Assembly (NCBI GenBank): GCA_002480925.1
Contig: DLDA01000010.1
Coordinates: forward strand, 72,682 to 136,681
DNA: 64,000 nucleotides
DNA from: Lachnospiraceae bacterium UBA7784
Lineage (GTDB): Bacteria > Bacillota > Clostridia > Lachnospirales > Lachnospiraceae
Direction: 5' to 3'
Shown: positions 34,143 to 42,554 of the stretch, piece after piece
Layout of the letters: every line of letters starts with the position of its first letter
Numbering within the stretch: the stretch's first letter is position 1
The notes under the pieces: generated by a model
Databases searched by the model: none
Told to the model about the DNA's origin: nothing
The model's input: the letters and a program-made list of their open reading frames with translations, nothing else
Program-made: the position numbers and the translations under genes

Positions 34143-34982
34143 TCAAACTATAAGGGTTATAAGGTAATAGATGACCGGAGCTGTGATTATCACTGAATCA
34201 AACCGGTCAAGTATACCTCCGTGTCCGGGTATAAGCCTGCCGAAATCCTTTATCTCTACGTTTCGCTTGATAGCAGAGGCTGCTAAGTCTCCTATCATGG
34301 AAATAAGACCTGCAAGACAGGAACAGAGACTAAGTATCACTATGTCTTCTGTAGTAAGATGCGACAGATGATCTCGGAATACCAGCATATATATAAGGTT
34401 TAAAAGAAATACACCTGCTATTCCGCCGACCGCACCCTCCACTGTCTTCTTGGGCGAGAGCACCGGAGACATATGATGCTTCCCGAAGAGCCTTCCTGCA
34501 CAGTAGGCACAGGTATCGCAGCCCCAGGATGCCAGGAATATAAGCCAGACAAGATACTTTCCATGTGTATAGATCCTTGTCTGATAGATGAATGAAAGCA
34601 TTACAGACACATAGACCGGGCCGAAAAAGAGCTCAGCGATCTGCTCTATAGTGTACTTTGGATAGCTTAATACATAAAAGAAGAGCAGGGCTATAAGCAT
34701 TATCACTGTAAGCAGAGGGAAAAGGCCCCCTTTTAGCCCAGAGATCCTGCTTAATTGCTTGCAGTTATCTCCTGACAGTATATACAGATAATATATGACA
34801 GTAAAAGCATAGCCGACTGATGCAGCAGGCAGCTTATTAAGTCCCAGGGCCCTGTAATACTCAAACAGTCCGATCATTGAGATCAGTCCTGTGACAATAA
34901 GAAGCAATGGTCCTCCAACTATAAGGACTAAAAGCTGGATAGCCACAAGAACTATCCCGCTTAACAATCTGGTACGAAACAT
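34143..34982 (-). CDS. cdsA: Phosphatidate cytidylyltransferase
   Basis: Makes CDP-diacylglycerol from phosphatidate and CTP. 279 residues, about eight membrane helices. C-terminal signature with SPKKTVEG, IGDLAASAIKR and KDFGRLIPGHGGILDRFDS. Confidence 0.96.
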   Translation of the reverse strand: MFRTRLLSGIVLVAIQLLVLIVGGPLLLIVTGLISMIGLFEYYRALGLNKLPAASVGYAFTVIYYLYILSGDNCKQLSRISGLKGGLFPLLTVIMLIALLFFYVLSYPKYTIEQIAELFFGPVYVSVMLSFIYQTRIYTHGKYLVWLIFLASWGCDTCAYCAGRLFGKHHMSPVLSPKKTVEGAVGGIAGVFLLNLIYMLVFRDHLSHLTTEDIVILSLCSCLAGLISMIGDLAASAIKRNVEIKDFGRLIPGHGGILDRFDSVIITAPVIYYLITLIV

Positions 34983-35021
34983 TTAACACCTTTCCTTTAA
35001 AGAGCCCCTGAATCCGGGAAC

Positions 35022-35723
35022 CTATACCTTTCCATATCTCCTGTTTCTGTGTCTGTATACATCGACAGCCTTTTTTAGCTCGTCCTCTGTAAAGTCAGGC
35101 CAGTCAACAGGTGTAAAATAAAGCTCAGTATATGCAAGCTGCCAGAGCATGAAGTTGGAAAGTCTCTGCTCTCCGCTGGTCCTGATAAGAAGATCAGGAT
35201 CCGGGATATCACTTGTATCCAGATATCTCTCAAACCTCTCTGCTGTGATCTGGTCCTTATCATCTATATCTGAATACATGTCTCTCATTGCACGTACCAT
35301 CTCGTCACGGCTGCCATAATTGATACAGATGCACAGACACATGCCTGTATTTTTTTCAGTAGAGGCCTCCAGATCAGCTGCCTCCGAAAGAAGTTCGTCT
35401 GGAAGCCCAGACCGCTCACCTATTATTCTGGCTCTCATACCCTGCTCCAGACAGAGCTTTTTGCAGATCTTCATATATTTAGCCAGAAGCTTCATAAGTG
35501 TGGAGACCTCCTCGGCAGGTCTCTTCCAGTTCTCAGTTGAAAACGCATACAGGGACAGATACTTTATTCCAAGCTCGCTGGCTGCCTTTGTAATTGGCTC
35601 TACTCTTTTTGCTCCCTGAATATGCCCATAGGTCCTGGGCATTCCCTTTGCCTTAGCCCAGCGTCCGTTGCCATCAAGTATTATGGCAACATGAGCCGGA
35701 ACCGGCAGCAATTCATTATCCAT
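35022..35723 (-). CDS. uppS: Undecaprenyl diphosphate synthase
   Basis: cis-Prenyltransferase making the C55 carrier for cell-wall synthesis. 233 residues. IILDGNGRWAKAKG at the N-terminus with the catalytic Asp; LSLYAFSTENWKRP; C-terminal RTSGEQRLSNFMLWQ. AAGGAG before the ATG lies just after the frr-uppS terminator-like hairpin. Confidence 0.97.
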   Translation of the reverse strand: MDNELLPVPAHVAIILDGNGRWAKAKGMPRTYGHIQGAKRVEPITKAASELGIKYLSLYAFSTENWKRPAEEVSTLMKLLAKYMKICKKLCLEQGMRARIIGERSGLPDELLSEAADLEASTEKNTGMCLCICINYGSRDEMVRAMRDMYSDIDDKDQITAERFERYLDTSDIPDPDLLIRTSGEQRLSNFMLWQLAYTELYFTPVDWPDFTEDELKKAVDVYRHRNRRYGKV

Positions 35724-35734
35724 TATGCTCCTTA

Positions 35735-35764
35735 TAAAAAAATGGGACAGTATGCTGTCCCATT
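35735..35764 (-). terminator. Terminator between frr and uppS
   Basis: Minus-strand perfect stem AATGGGACAG / CTGTCCCATT (10 bp, 4-base loop) followed by seven T. It starts 12 bases after the frr stop and its T tract runs into the uppS ribosome binding site. Likely partial termination between translation genes and lipid genes. Confidence 0.85.
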
Positions 35765-35775
35765 GAACGCTGTGG

Positions 35776-36330
35776 TCATACAGTCATTACTTCTTTTGTC
35801 TTGTCATCTATAGCCTGATCGATCTTAGCTATGAACTCATCGGTGAGCTTCTGGATCTGGTCTGTCAGATCCTTTGTCTCATCCTCAGACAGGTCCTCTT
35901 CCTTACCGGTCTTCTTTACAAAATCATTAGCATCGCGGCGTACATTCCTTACCGCAACCTTTCCGGCCTCACCCATCTTCTTGACTTCCTTGGATAGCTC
36001 CTTACGGCGCTCCTCTGTAAGGTCAGGGAAAACAAGCCTTATGGACTTACCGTCATTTGTAGGATTGATACCTACATCTGAGCAGAGGATAGCCTTTTCT
36101 ATATCCTTTAGCAGAGAGGCTTCCCAGGGAGTGATCTGGATCATCCTGGCCTCAGGAACATTTATATTGGCAACCTGCTGAAGTGGAGTAGGTGCTCCGT
36201 AGTAATCGACTGTTATCTTATCAAGGATATGAGGATTGGCACGGCCTGCACGGATCGCTGCATAGTCCTTAAGCAGAGATTCATAGGATTTCTGCATTTT
36301 GTCCTTGAATTCGTCTAATCTTTTATCCAT
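35776..36330 (-). CDS. frr: Ribosome recycling factor
   Basis: Splits post-termination ribosomes with EF-G. 184 residues; conserved YAAIRAGRANPHILDKI near the N-terminus and the long helical hairpin RRKELSKEVKKMGE. Follows pyrH as in most bacteria. Confidence 0.98.
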   Translation of the reverse strand: MDKRLDEFKDKMQKSYESLLKDYAAIRAGRANPHILDKITVDYYGAPTPLQQVANINVPEARMIQITPWEASLLKDIEKAILCSDVGINPTNDGKSIRLVFPDLTEERRKELSKEVKKMGEAGKVAVRNVRRDANDFVKKTGKEEDLSEDETKDLTDQIQKLTDEFIAKIDQAIDDKTKEVMTV

Positions 36331-36356
36331 ATTTTCCTTTCTTAAGAAGCACTGGA

Positions 36357-37052
36357 TCAGGCTGTTACGGTAGTACCGTTGAAGTCACCGCTTACAGCCC
36401 TAAGGATACTGTCCTTTTCCTGAAGAGCGAAAACCCTCATCGGCATATGGTTCTCACTGCACATTATAGATGCTGTAAGATCCATCACCTGAAGACGCTT
36501 ATCTATTACCTCCTCAAGTGAGATAGTTTCATATCTCTTAGCATCAGGGTCTTTGGCAGGATCTGCATTATAGATACCATCCACTGCCTTGGCAAGAAGT
36601 ATCATATCAGCGCCTATCTCTATCGCCCTTAATGCTGTCGCTGTGTCAGTAGAGAAATACGGGTGGCCTGTCCCTCCTGCAAAGAATACGACATGTCCAG
36701 CCTCCAGATATTTCTCAGCTCTGTCCCTTGAATAGAGCTTTGTAAATGAGGAGCACTCAAACGGCGTAAGGATATTGGTCATGAGTCCTGTATGGCGAAG
36801 AGCCTCTGACATGTATATGCAGTTCATGACCGTTGCAAGCATACCTATCTGGTCAGCCTGTGACCTGCCCATATCTCCTGAGGTACGCCCTCTCCAGAAA
36901 TTGCCTCCGCCGATCACTATCCCTATCTGGATACCGGTATCGGCAACCTTCTTGATCTGGGAAGCAACCTCACAAGCCTTTTCTTCATCAAAACCAAAAC
37001 CCTTGTCGCCCGAAAGAGCCTCTCCGGAAAGCTTTAGAAGAATCCTTTTCAT
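36357..37052 (-). CDS. pyrH: UMP kinase PyrH
   Basis: Phosphorylates UMP to UDP; amino-acid-kinase fold. 231 residues. ILLKLSGEALSGDKGFG, VIGGGNFWRGR, FAGGTGHPYFSTDTA. Start overlaps the bactofilin stop by one base (TAATG), so it is translated with that inserted gene. Confidence 0.97.
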   Translation of the reverse strand: MKRILLKLSGEALSGDKGFGFDEEKACEVASQIKKVADTGIQIGIVIGGGNFWRGRTSGDMGRSQADQIGMLATVMNCIYMSEALRHTGLMTNILTPFECSSFTKLYSRDRAEKYLEAGHVVFFAGGTGHPYFSTDTATALRAIEIGADMILLAKAVDGIYNADPAKDPDAKRYETISLEEVIDKRLQVMDLTASIMCSENHMPMRVFALQEKDSILRAVSGDFNGTTVTA

Positions 37053-37951
37053 TACTGGGCCTCGCCGAAAACAGAGCTTACATCAACATCAGCATATGAC
37101 TGTGAAACGCGTCCGTCGATTATAGCGCCATTATTGATCTGGACACTCTTTGACTTGATATCACCCATTATGACAGCAGAGGTGTCGACTACAACTGGTC
37201 CCTGTACATCGATATCTCCCTTGACTGCTCCGGCTATAACTGCGCTCTGAGCAGTTACATTTCCGATGATGACAGAACCTACTCCGACCTTTACTGTGCC
37301 ATTTGAGACTACCTCACCCTGAATATGAGCTGAATCAGCGAAGAACTCGCTGGCCTGTGAATTACCGGTGATATTTCCAGAGACTGTAAGCTTGCCATTG
37401 CAGGTGACATTACCATTGATGGTTCCCTGTATACTTATCGATCCTGTAGAATCAAGATCACCGGTAATGGTCATACCTCCGGTAATAACTGCATTCTCGT
37501 CTGAAACTGTTGCGCTTACTGTCTGCTCTGTGAAATCCATTGGTTTTTCCTCCCTGTCTTTAGCTGGCTCTTTTTCCTCTGTAAAAGCACCTTTATCTGT
37601 ATCATTATCATCGGTATCCGGTGTCTCATTGTCAGTAACAGCAGAAACTGTTCCGCCAAGAAGATCGGAAGCCTTTACTGATGAAGTATCATCCTTACCA
37701 TTTAACAGATCTGCTGCTGTAACTGAATTAGCAGGTGCTGTCTTATTCTCTTCCTGATCATCAGAATCTACTTTCTTTGATACCTTCTCGAGAAGTCCAT
37801 CAAGCTTAGAAAGCTCTGAATCAACATCGATATTGGAATCATCGATAGTACCAGAAAGCTTGTCCTCCTTTTTCTCAGCTGCCGGCTTTTCCCCGGACAT
37901 ATTGCCCACTGCATCTGAGAAGTCATCCTTAAAATCCTTAAAGAAACTCAT
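37052..37951 (-). CDS. Bactofilin-like polymer-forming protein with acidic N-terminal extension
   Basis: Polymer-forming cytoskeletal protein of the bactofilin (DUF583) family. 299 residues. The first ~145 are low-complexity, acidic and probably disordered (runs of Asp/Glu/Ser/Thr). Residues about 150-285 are short beta repeats (GSISIQGTINGNV, GKLTVSGNITGN, GSVIIGNVTAQ, GPVVVDTSAVIMGDI) typical of the right-handed beta-helix. GGAGG precedes the ATG. Between a polysaccharide deacetylase and pyrH, hinting at a scaffold for a wall-modifying enzyme. Bactofilins usually have a much shorter N-terminal tail. Confidence 0.85.
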   Translation of the reverse strand: MSFFKDFKDDFSDAVGNMSGEKPAAEKKEDKLSGTIDDSNIDVDSELSKLDGLLEKVSKKVDSDDQEENKTAPANSVTAADLLNGKDDTSSVKASDLLGGTVSAVTDNETPDTDDNDTDKGAFTEEKEPAKDREEKPMDFTEQTVSATVSDENAVITGGMTITGDLDSTGSISIQGTINGNVTCNGKLTVSGNITGNSQASEFFADSAHIQGEVVSNGTVKVGVGSVIIGNVTAQSAVIAGAVKGDIDVQGPVVVDTSAVIMGDIKSKSVQINNGAIIDGRVSQSYADVDVSSVFGEAQ

Positions 37952-37967
37952 CTAAAACCTCCGTATA

Positions 37968-38888
37968 TTATTTATCAGAAAGGGTTACATGCTGGATCAG
38001 CCTTGTATCCTTGTCTATCGGCAATAACAGATCCCCTTCTTTCTGAAGTTTCTGTATCAGGGCCGGAAGCGCAGCTACTGTTGAATCCTTATTCGCTGCA
38101 TCATGCATCAGAACCACCGATGTTTTATATTTTATCACATCTGACATTACGTTTTCAATAATTTGAGAAGATTTTAATTCATTTGAAACTGCATCGCCGC
38201 TCATCACGTTCCAGTCAAAATAGGTCACCTTTTCCTTATCGAGAAAACTTATCAGATCAGAAATATTTGTATTGCTTACTTTATTAGAGCTGCCTCCGGG
38301 GAACCTGTAGTAAACGGATTTTACACCTGTGGTATCGTAGATGAGCTTTCTAATCCTGAAAAAATCCTTTTCAAATGCCTCTCTGGAAGCATAAACCTGA
38401 TTGTACCTGTGGGTATAGGAATGCATTCCTATGGTGTGTCCCTCATTTACTATCCTTTTATACATCTTTATAGAATGCTTATCTGTCCTGCCATTCACAA
38501 AGAAGGTCGCCTTTACATTATAGTCATCTAAAATATCTAAGATCTTTCCCGTATTTGAAGACGGTCCGTCATCGAAGGTCAGATATACCTTCCTGATATC
38601 GCTTTCGTCTGCCAGATTTTCCTTGTCGGTCTTATAGGAATTCTGTTTAAGATCATAGTCATAGGAAAGAGAATTCTTCCCCTGGGCAGAGTGTGTGGAA
38701 AGATATCTGATCGTCTGATCCAGCTTGTCAAGCTTTGAATTCAGCGAATAAACGCTTACTGCAAGGCATATCAGAGCAGCGATCGTAAATATTATAAAAA
38801 TGCTTAAAAATATTGTGACAAGCCTTCTGGTCCTTTGAACCCTGCTTATCTGCTCGCGCTTTTTCTGGATAGCTTCCTGTTCGTCCAT
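37968..38888 (-). CDS. Membrane-anchored NodB-type polysaccharide deacetylase
   Basis: Extracytoplasmic metal-dependent deacetylase, probably acting on peptidoglycan or another wall glycan. 306 residues. Cytoplasmic N-terminus, one membrane segment (about 26-50), a coiled stretch, then the NodB domain from about 100. It contains TFDDGPS with the catalytic Asp and the HxxxH metal motif in GMHSYTHRY. RFPGGSSN, FDWNVMSGDA and VLMHDAA follow. The ATG chosen has no clear ribosome binding site; a TTG 17 codons upstream lies inside the tsf terminator stem and is rejected. Neighbour of the bactofilin. Confidence 0.87.
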   Translation of the reverse strand: MDEQEAIQKKREQISRVQRTRRLVTIFLSIFIIFTIAALICLAVSVYSLNSKLDKLDQTIRYLSTHSAQGKNSLSYDYDLKQNSYKTDKENLADESDIRKVYLTFDDGPSSNTGKILDILDDYNVKATFFVNGRTDKHSIKMYKRIVNEGHTIGMHSYTHRYNQVYASREAFEKDFFRIRKLIYDTTGVKSVYYRFPGGSSNKVSNTNISDLISFLDKEKVTYFDWNVMSGDAVSNELKSSQIIENVMSDVIKYKTSVVLMHDAANKDSTVAALPALIQKLQKEGDLLLPIDKDTRLIQHVTLSDK

Positions 38889-38900
38889 AGAAAACCGTAT

Positions 38901-38937
38901 ATAAGAAAGGACGCCATAGTCCTGTGATATGGCGCCC
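38901..38937 (-). terminator. Terminator of rpsB-tsf
   Basis: Minus-strand stem GGGCGCCATA / TATGGCGTCC (10 bp with one G-U), 9-base loop, followed by TTTCTTAT; 18 bases after the tsf stop. The T tract is imperfect, so read-through into the deacetylase gene is possible. Confidence 0.6.
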
Positions 38938-38955
38938 AAAAACTTCTGTAAAATA

Positions 38956-39885
38956 TTACTGCATCTGCTTTGCTACTTCTTCAGCAAAGTTCTCATTCCT
39001 CTTTTCGAGTCCCTCACCAGTCTCAAAACGTACAAACTTTGTAACAGTAAGATCAGTACCACAAGCCTTTGCAACCTGTGCTAAATACTTTTCAACTGAC
39101 TGCTTGCCGTCCTCTGCCTTTACATATACCTGATCCATAAGGCAGACTTCCTTGAGCTCCTTATTGAGACGACCCTTTACGATACCAGCTTTAACCTTAT
39201 CAGGTTTCTTAGCCTCCTTAGGATCATTCTCGATCTGGGCTCTGATGATCTCGGTCTCGTGATCGAGATACTCCTGATCGACATCAGAATCACGGATATA
39301 CTTAGGATTAAGTGCTGCGATCTGCATTGCGACATTATGAAGAGCCTCTTTGATGTCGTCATTAACTGCAGGGCAAGAAGCCTTGATTATGACTCCGATT
39401 CTTCCGCCGCCGTGGATATATGTTACGACTACTCCGTCTTCAGCGCTTACCTTCTCGAAACGTCTGATAGAGAGCTTCTCGCCTATAACAGCGATCTCCT
39501 CGTCAAGAGCTTCCTTTACTGTCTTTGATGTATCAAGAGGCCACTTGTCTGCAAGGAAACCATCGATATCGCTTGCCTTTGTAGCAATAGCGGCCTTGGC
39601 TACCTCTCCTACATAGGCCTTGAACTTATCATTGTTTGCGACGAAATCGGTTTCTGAATTAACCTCTACAATGGCAGCTGTGTTTCCCTCTGAAACTATA
39701 TCAACAATACCCTCTGCAGCGATCCTGTCAGCCTTCTTCTCTGCCTTTGCCTGACCGTTCTTGCGAAGGTACTCGACAGCAGCGTCCATATCTCCGTTTG
39801 TCTCGTTAAGGGCCTTCTTGCAGTCCATCATTCCAGCTCCGGTCTGCTCACGAAGGTCTTTTACCATTTTTGCTGTAACAGCCAT
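38956..39885 (-). CDS. tsf: Elongation factor Ts
   Basis: Nucleotide exchange factor for EF-Tu. 309 residues. UBA-like N-terminus VKDLREQTGAGMMDCKKAL and the core motif TDFVANNDKF. Partner of rpsB in a two-gene unit. Confidence 0.98.
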   Translation of the reverse strand: MAVTAKMVKDLREQTGAGMMDCKKALNETNGDMDAAVEYLRKNGQAKAEKKADRIAAEGIVDIVSEGNTAAIVEVNSETDFVANNDKFKAYVGEVAKAAIATKASDIDGFLADKWPLDTSKTVKEALDEEIAVIGEKLSIRRFEKVSAEDGVVVTYIHGGGRIGVIIKASCPAVNDDIKEALHNVAMQIAALNPKYIRDSDVDQEYLDHETEIIRAQIENDPKEAKKPDKVKAGIVKGRLNKELKEVCLMDQVYVKAEDGKQSVEKYLAQVAKACGTDLTVTKFVRFETGEGLEKRNENFAEEVAKQMQ

Positions 39886-39909
39886 TATTTTCTCCTTTTA
39901 TTGCAAAAT

Positions 39910-40647
39910 TTATGATGCTGATTCCTCATCTGCTGAGGCATCCTTATCAGGAACTGAAGCCTCAGCGCCCTGCTTTGCCTCAATGACAGCGTCTGCCATC
40001 TTTGAAACAACAAGCTTGATAGCGCGGATAGCGTCATCATTACCAGGGATGATGTAATCAAGCTCATCCGGATCACAGTTTGTATCTGCGATTCCGATTA
40101 TTGTAAGTCCGAGCTTATTAGCCTCGTTTACGCAGAGAGACTCCTTCTTAGGATCTACTACAAAGATTGCGTCAGGGATACGATCCATATCCTTGATACC
40201 TCCAAGGTTCTTTGTGAGCTTCTCCTGCTCCTTCTTAAGTCCGGCAACCTCCTTCTTAGGAAGGACATCAAAGGTTCCGTCGGACTCCATCTTCTCGATC
40301 TTCTTCAGACGTTCGATTCTTGATCTTATAGTACGGAAGTTGGTAAGCATACCGCCAAGCCATCTCTCGTTTACATAATACATTCCGCAGCGGCTTGCCT
40401 CCTCGGCAATGGTCTCAGAAGCCTGCTTCTTGGTACCTACGAAAAGGATTGTTCCTCCCTGGGATACAATGTCGAATACTGCATTGTATGCTTCATCTAC
40501 GAGACCTACTGTCTTCTGCAGATCGATGATATGGATACCATTTCTCTCTGCATAGATGTATGGAGCCATCTTAGGGTTCCAGCGACGTGTCTGGTGACCG
40601 AAATGAACTCCGGCTTCGAGTAACTGCTTCATTGAAATAACGCTCAT
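39910..40647 (-). CDS. rpsB: 30S ribosomal protein S2
   Basis: 245 residues. Begins [27 protein letters not shown]; conserved [11 protein letters not shown] and [24 protein letters not shown] before the ATG. C-terminal tail is acidic (Asp/Glu/Ser rich). Confidence 0.98.
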   Translation of the reverse strand: MSVISMKQLLEAGVHFGHQTRRWNPKMAPYIYAERNGIHIIDLQKTVGLVDEAYNAVFDIVSQGGTILFVGTKKQASETIAEEASRCGMYYVNERWLGGMLTNFRTIRSRIERLKKIEKMESDGTFDVLPKKEVAGLKKEQEKLTKNLGGIKDMDRIPDAIFVVDPKKESLCVNEANKLGLTIIGIADTNCDPDELDYIIPGNDDAIRAIKLVVSKMADAVIEAKQGAEASVPDKDASADEESAS

Positions 40648-40775
40648 TTTAAACCTCCTGTGGTTAAGTCTTGCAGCCGAATCTCCTGCATCAAGAACCC
40701 CTGCTAAAGGGCACCACCCTCTGCATTATCAGCTGTGTCAAATAAAAAAGAGACCACCCTAGTCTCTTTCGAGCC
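40648..40775 (-). ncRNA. Untranslated leader of rpsB-tsf
   Basis: If transcription starts after the TAGAAT hexamer, the leader is about 128 bases. It holds the terminator hairpin at its very 5' end, two copies of AGGGTGGT exactly 40 bases apart (plus-strand 40753-40760 and 40713-40720), and a TGCAG/CTGCA stem before the ribosome binding site. Possibly an S2-responsive leader; I do not recognise a described family. Confidence 0.4.
40744..40769 (-). terminator. Terminator at the end of the fla/che block
   Basis: Minus-strand 8-bp stem AAAGAGAC / GTCTCTTT, 7-base loop, then a T run, about 50 bases after the stop of the last fla/che-linked gene. Because a promoter-like sequence precedes it, it may also act as an attenuator for rpsB. 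Confidence 0.75.
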
Positions 40776-40781
40776 TATGGT

Positions 40782-40810
40782 ATTCTACCACAAGCCGCCA
40801 CTTATTGCAA
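40782..40810 (-). promoter_or_regulatory. Candidate promoter of rpsB-tsf
   Basis: Minus strand: TTGCAA (40805-40810), 17-bp spacer, TAGAAT (40782-40787). It is the only good match between the preceding gene and rpsB, yet lies upstream of the terminator hairpin. Confidence 0.45.
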
Positions 40811-40817
40811 GCACAAA

Positions 40818-41420
40818 TTAATTTGAAAATACACTCGCTATATTCTGGTAGGAGGTTCCCTTTTTGAAGGAATAGGTTCCGGAATGGATTGTCCGGTCGT
40901 ATCCGTTCTTCTCGAGGAAATGATTGAAATCAGTGGCCGAATCAACTATTCCGGCACTTTCCAGCTTCTTTCCTACATCGAGGGAGGAATCTCCTCTAGA
41001 TACTGTTACCTTGACACTTTTATCTGATGTCTTTTTCTGGCCTTGTGTCTTCTCCTTCTTATCTGCCGCCTTTTCCTCCTTGTCCTCCTTCTTGCCGTCT
41101 GATGGAGTATCACCTGAGGAGTGTGGCTTAGTTGTTGTAGTTGTCTTAGTCTTTACTCCGGTTTTTTTATCTGTCGTAACAGTGGTCTTTGTTTTACTTT
41201 TTTTATCTGAAGAGGTCTTTTTCTCCTCCTCGATCTCCTTTAAGGTGCGGCTATTCGCATCCCCTGAGGCAGTATTCCCGTCGACCATGCCGAGCTGTCT
41301 TGCCCTTCGCCTTACAGCTGAATCAGACATAGGGTTCCCGAGAGCTATGCCTATCATAAAAAGTATGCTTGTCAGAATAATTCCCAGTCCAAGCCCTCTC
41401 ATATAAAACTTGCGCTTCAT
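40818..41420 (-). CDS. YceG/MltG-like N-terminal-domain protein without lytic domain
   Basis: 200 residues. One N-terminal membrane helix (about 10-28), a long charged Lys/Thr/Ser/Glu-rich linker (about 55-135), and a C-terminal ~65-residue domain (VTVSRGDSSLDVGKKLESAG ... HSGTYSFKKGTSYQNIASVF) resembling the LysM-like part of the MltG transglycosylase. The catalytic YceG domain is absent, so it may bind glycan rather than cut it. Second of two adjacent ATGs chosen for spacing to AAGGAG. Last gene of the fla/che-linked series. Confidence 0.65.
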   Translation of the reverse strand: MKRKFYMRGLGLGIILTSILFMIGIALGNPMSDSAVRRRARQLGMVDGNTASGDANSRTLKEIEEEKKTSSDKKSKTKTTVTTDKKTGVKTKTTTTTKPHSSGDTPSDGKKEDKEEKAADKKEKTQGQKKTSDKSVKVTVSRGDSSLDVGKKLESAGIVDSATDFNHFLEKNGYDRTIHSGTYSFKKGTSYQNIASVFSN

Positions 41421-41422
41421 CA

Positions 41423-42202
41423 TTACTCCTTATCAGCAAACAGATCAAGGATCATCTGGATTTCTCTCATACCCTTCCCTGTCTCTCTGGCAATCTCCAA
41501 CTCGGAATATCCCTCGCGATGCATGGAGATGACCTTTTCCTTGATAGCAGCCTTTTCCTGATCGGTAAGTCTCTCATTCTGCCCTTTAGACTTGTCGTCT
41601 CCGCTGTCATCACCGGACTTTTCTTCATCGAAAGAGGCTTCATCAGGAGCAGCAGGTTCATGCCTTTCTCTTCCGCTTTCCTCTGTCCTGACTTCGACTG
41701 CCTCCATATCCGGGGCACTCTCTTCATCTGTCTTTTGTTTTTTTGGCTTTTCCTTTATGGGTGAGGCCTGTCCTGTCTTTTTTGCCTCAAGAAGAAGCTC
41801 TCTTACATGGGACTCGGCATCGCCCAGGGTCTTTGTCATCCTGGTAAGCGCCTCCTGCTTGTCATTAAGCATCTGATAGAGAAAAAGGATCTCCCCATGG
41901 GTCTTGTCTATTGATTTGAATACAGAATCTGCGTATTCGCCTATCGACATGATCCTTTCATTTGTCTCCTTGTCAGCGCCTGCTTCGAACTCCTCCAGCT
42001 TTGTGTCTGTCTTTTCTGAAATCAGCTTATCAATCTGAAGAGAGGCCTCGCCGATCTTTTTTTCGAGAAGGATCCTGATCTGATCCTCGCTCATGCCCTC
42101 TATCTCATTCATATCACTGTCTGAAAGCTTTTCTGCTATAAAAAAGCTTCCCACAAAAAAGATGGCTCCAATAATAAGAAGCCCTATCTCTAATCCGGTC
42201 AT
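41423..42202 (-). CDS. DUF6115-type membrane-anchored coiled-coil protein, SwrB-like position
   Basis: 259 residues: an N-terminal membrane helix (about 4-22), an amphipathic coiled-coil region (about 30-140), a charged linker, and a C-terminal helical motif (about 210-257; HREGYSELEIARETGKGMREIQMIL) like a small helix-turn-helix. This architecture and the location between sigma-28 and rpsB match SwrB (YlxL) of Bacillus, a flagellar export activator. Homology is not proven. GGAGA 6 bases before ATG. Confidence 0.65.
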   Translation of the reverse strand: MTGLEIGLLIIGAIFFVGSFFIAEKLSDSDMNEIEGMSEDQIRILLEKKIGEASLQIDKLISEKTDTKLEEFEAGADKETNERIMSIGEYADSVFKSIDKTHGEILFLYQMLNDKQEALTRMTKTLGDAESHVRELLLEAKKTGQASPIKEKPKKQKTDEESAPDMEAVEVRTEESGRERHEPAAPDEASFDEEKSGDDSGDDKSKGQNERLTDQEKAAIKEKVISMHREGYSELEIARETGKGMREIQMILDLFADKE

Positions 42203-42221
42203 CTTCCTTCTCCAATATCTG

Positions 42222-42545
42222 TCAAACCTTTATATCAAAGGAAACGGTCTCGTCCTTTTTTATTACACGACCGTCTGGCTCTTGGTCAGTATCATTCCTG
42301 CGCTTTTTTTCTCTCCTGTCTGACATGGCTTCTCCTCCATTGGATCCATCAGGATTCAAGGCACTTTCCTTTGAGGATTCGCTTTTCTTTTTCACTGTCC
42401 GCTGCGACTGCTCGGTTTCCTTAGTCACAACTACAGACATATTCTGCTGATTTATAGCAGGACGGCTGTCATCTGAAGCTTTCTGCGTGGACACCCCCTG
42501 GGTGCTCTGTATCATTCCGTTAAAATCTACAGGTCTAATTGACAT
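42222..42545 (-). CDS. Conserved hypothetical protein of clostridial fla/che operons
   Basis: 107 residues, no membrane segment. Begins MSIRPVDFNGMIQSTQGVS, then a polar, strongly charged centre (Lys/Arg/Ser/Glu) and a short C-terminal GRVIKKDETVSFDIKV. I recall similar small proteins beside sigma-28 in other Clostridia, but know of no function. GAGGT precedes the ATG. Low complexity suggests disorder until bound to a partner. Confidence 0.6.
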   Translation of the reverse strand: MSIRPVDFNGMIQSTQGVSTQKASDDSRPAINQQNMSVVVTKETEQSQRTVKKKSESSKESALNPDGSNGGEAMSDRREKKRRNDTDQEPDGRVIKKDETVSFDIKV

Positions 42546-42554
42546 ATCTTACCT

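Noticed and set aside
40648-40775. AGGGTGGTGCC in the rpsB leader resembling a T-box sequence
   Set aside because: It lies after, not before, the terminator, lacks the rest of the T-box layout, and rpsB is not a usual T-box target.
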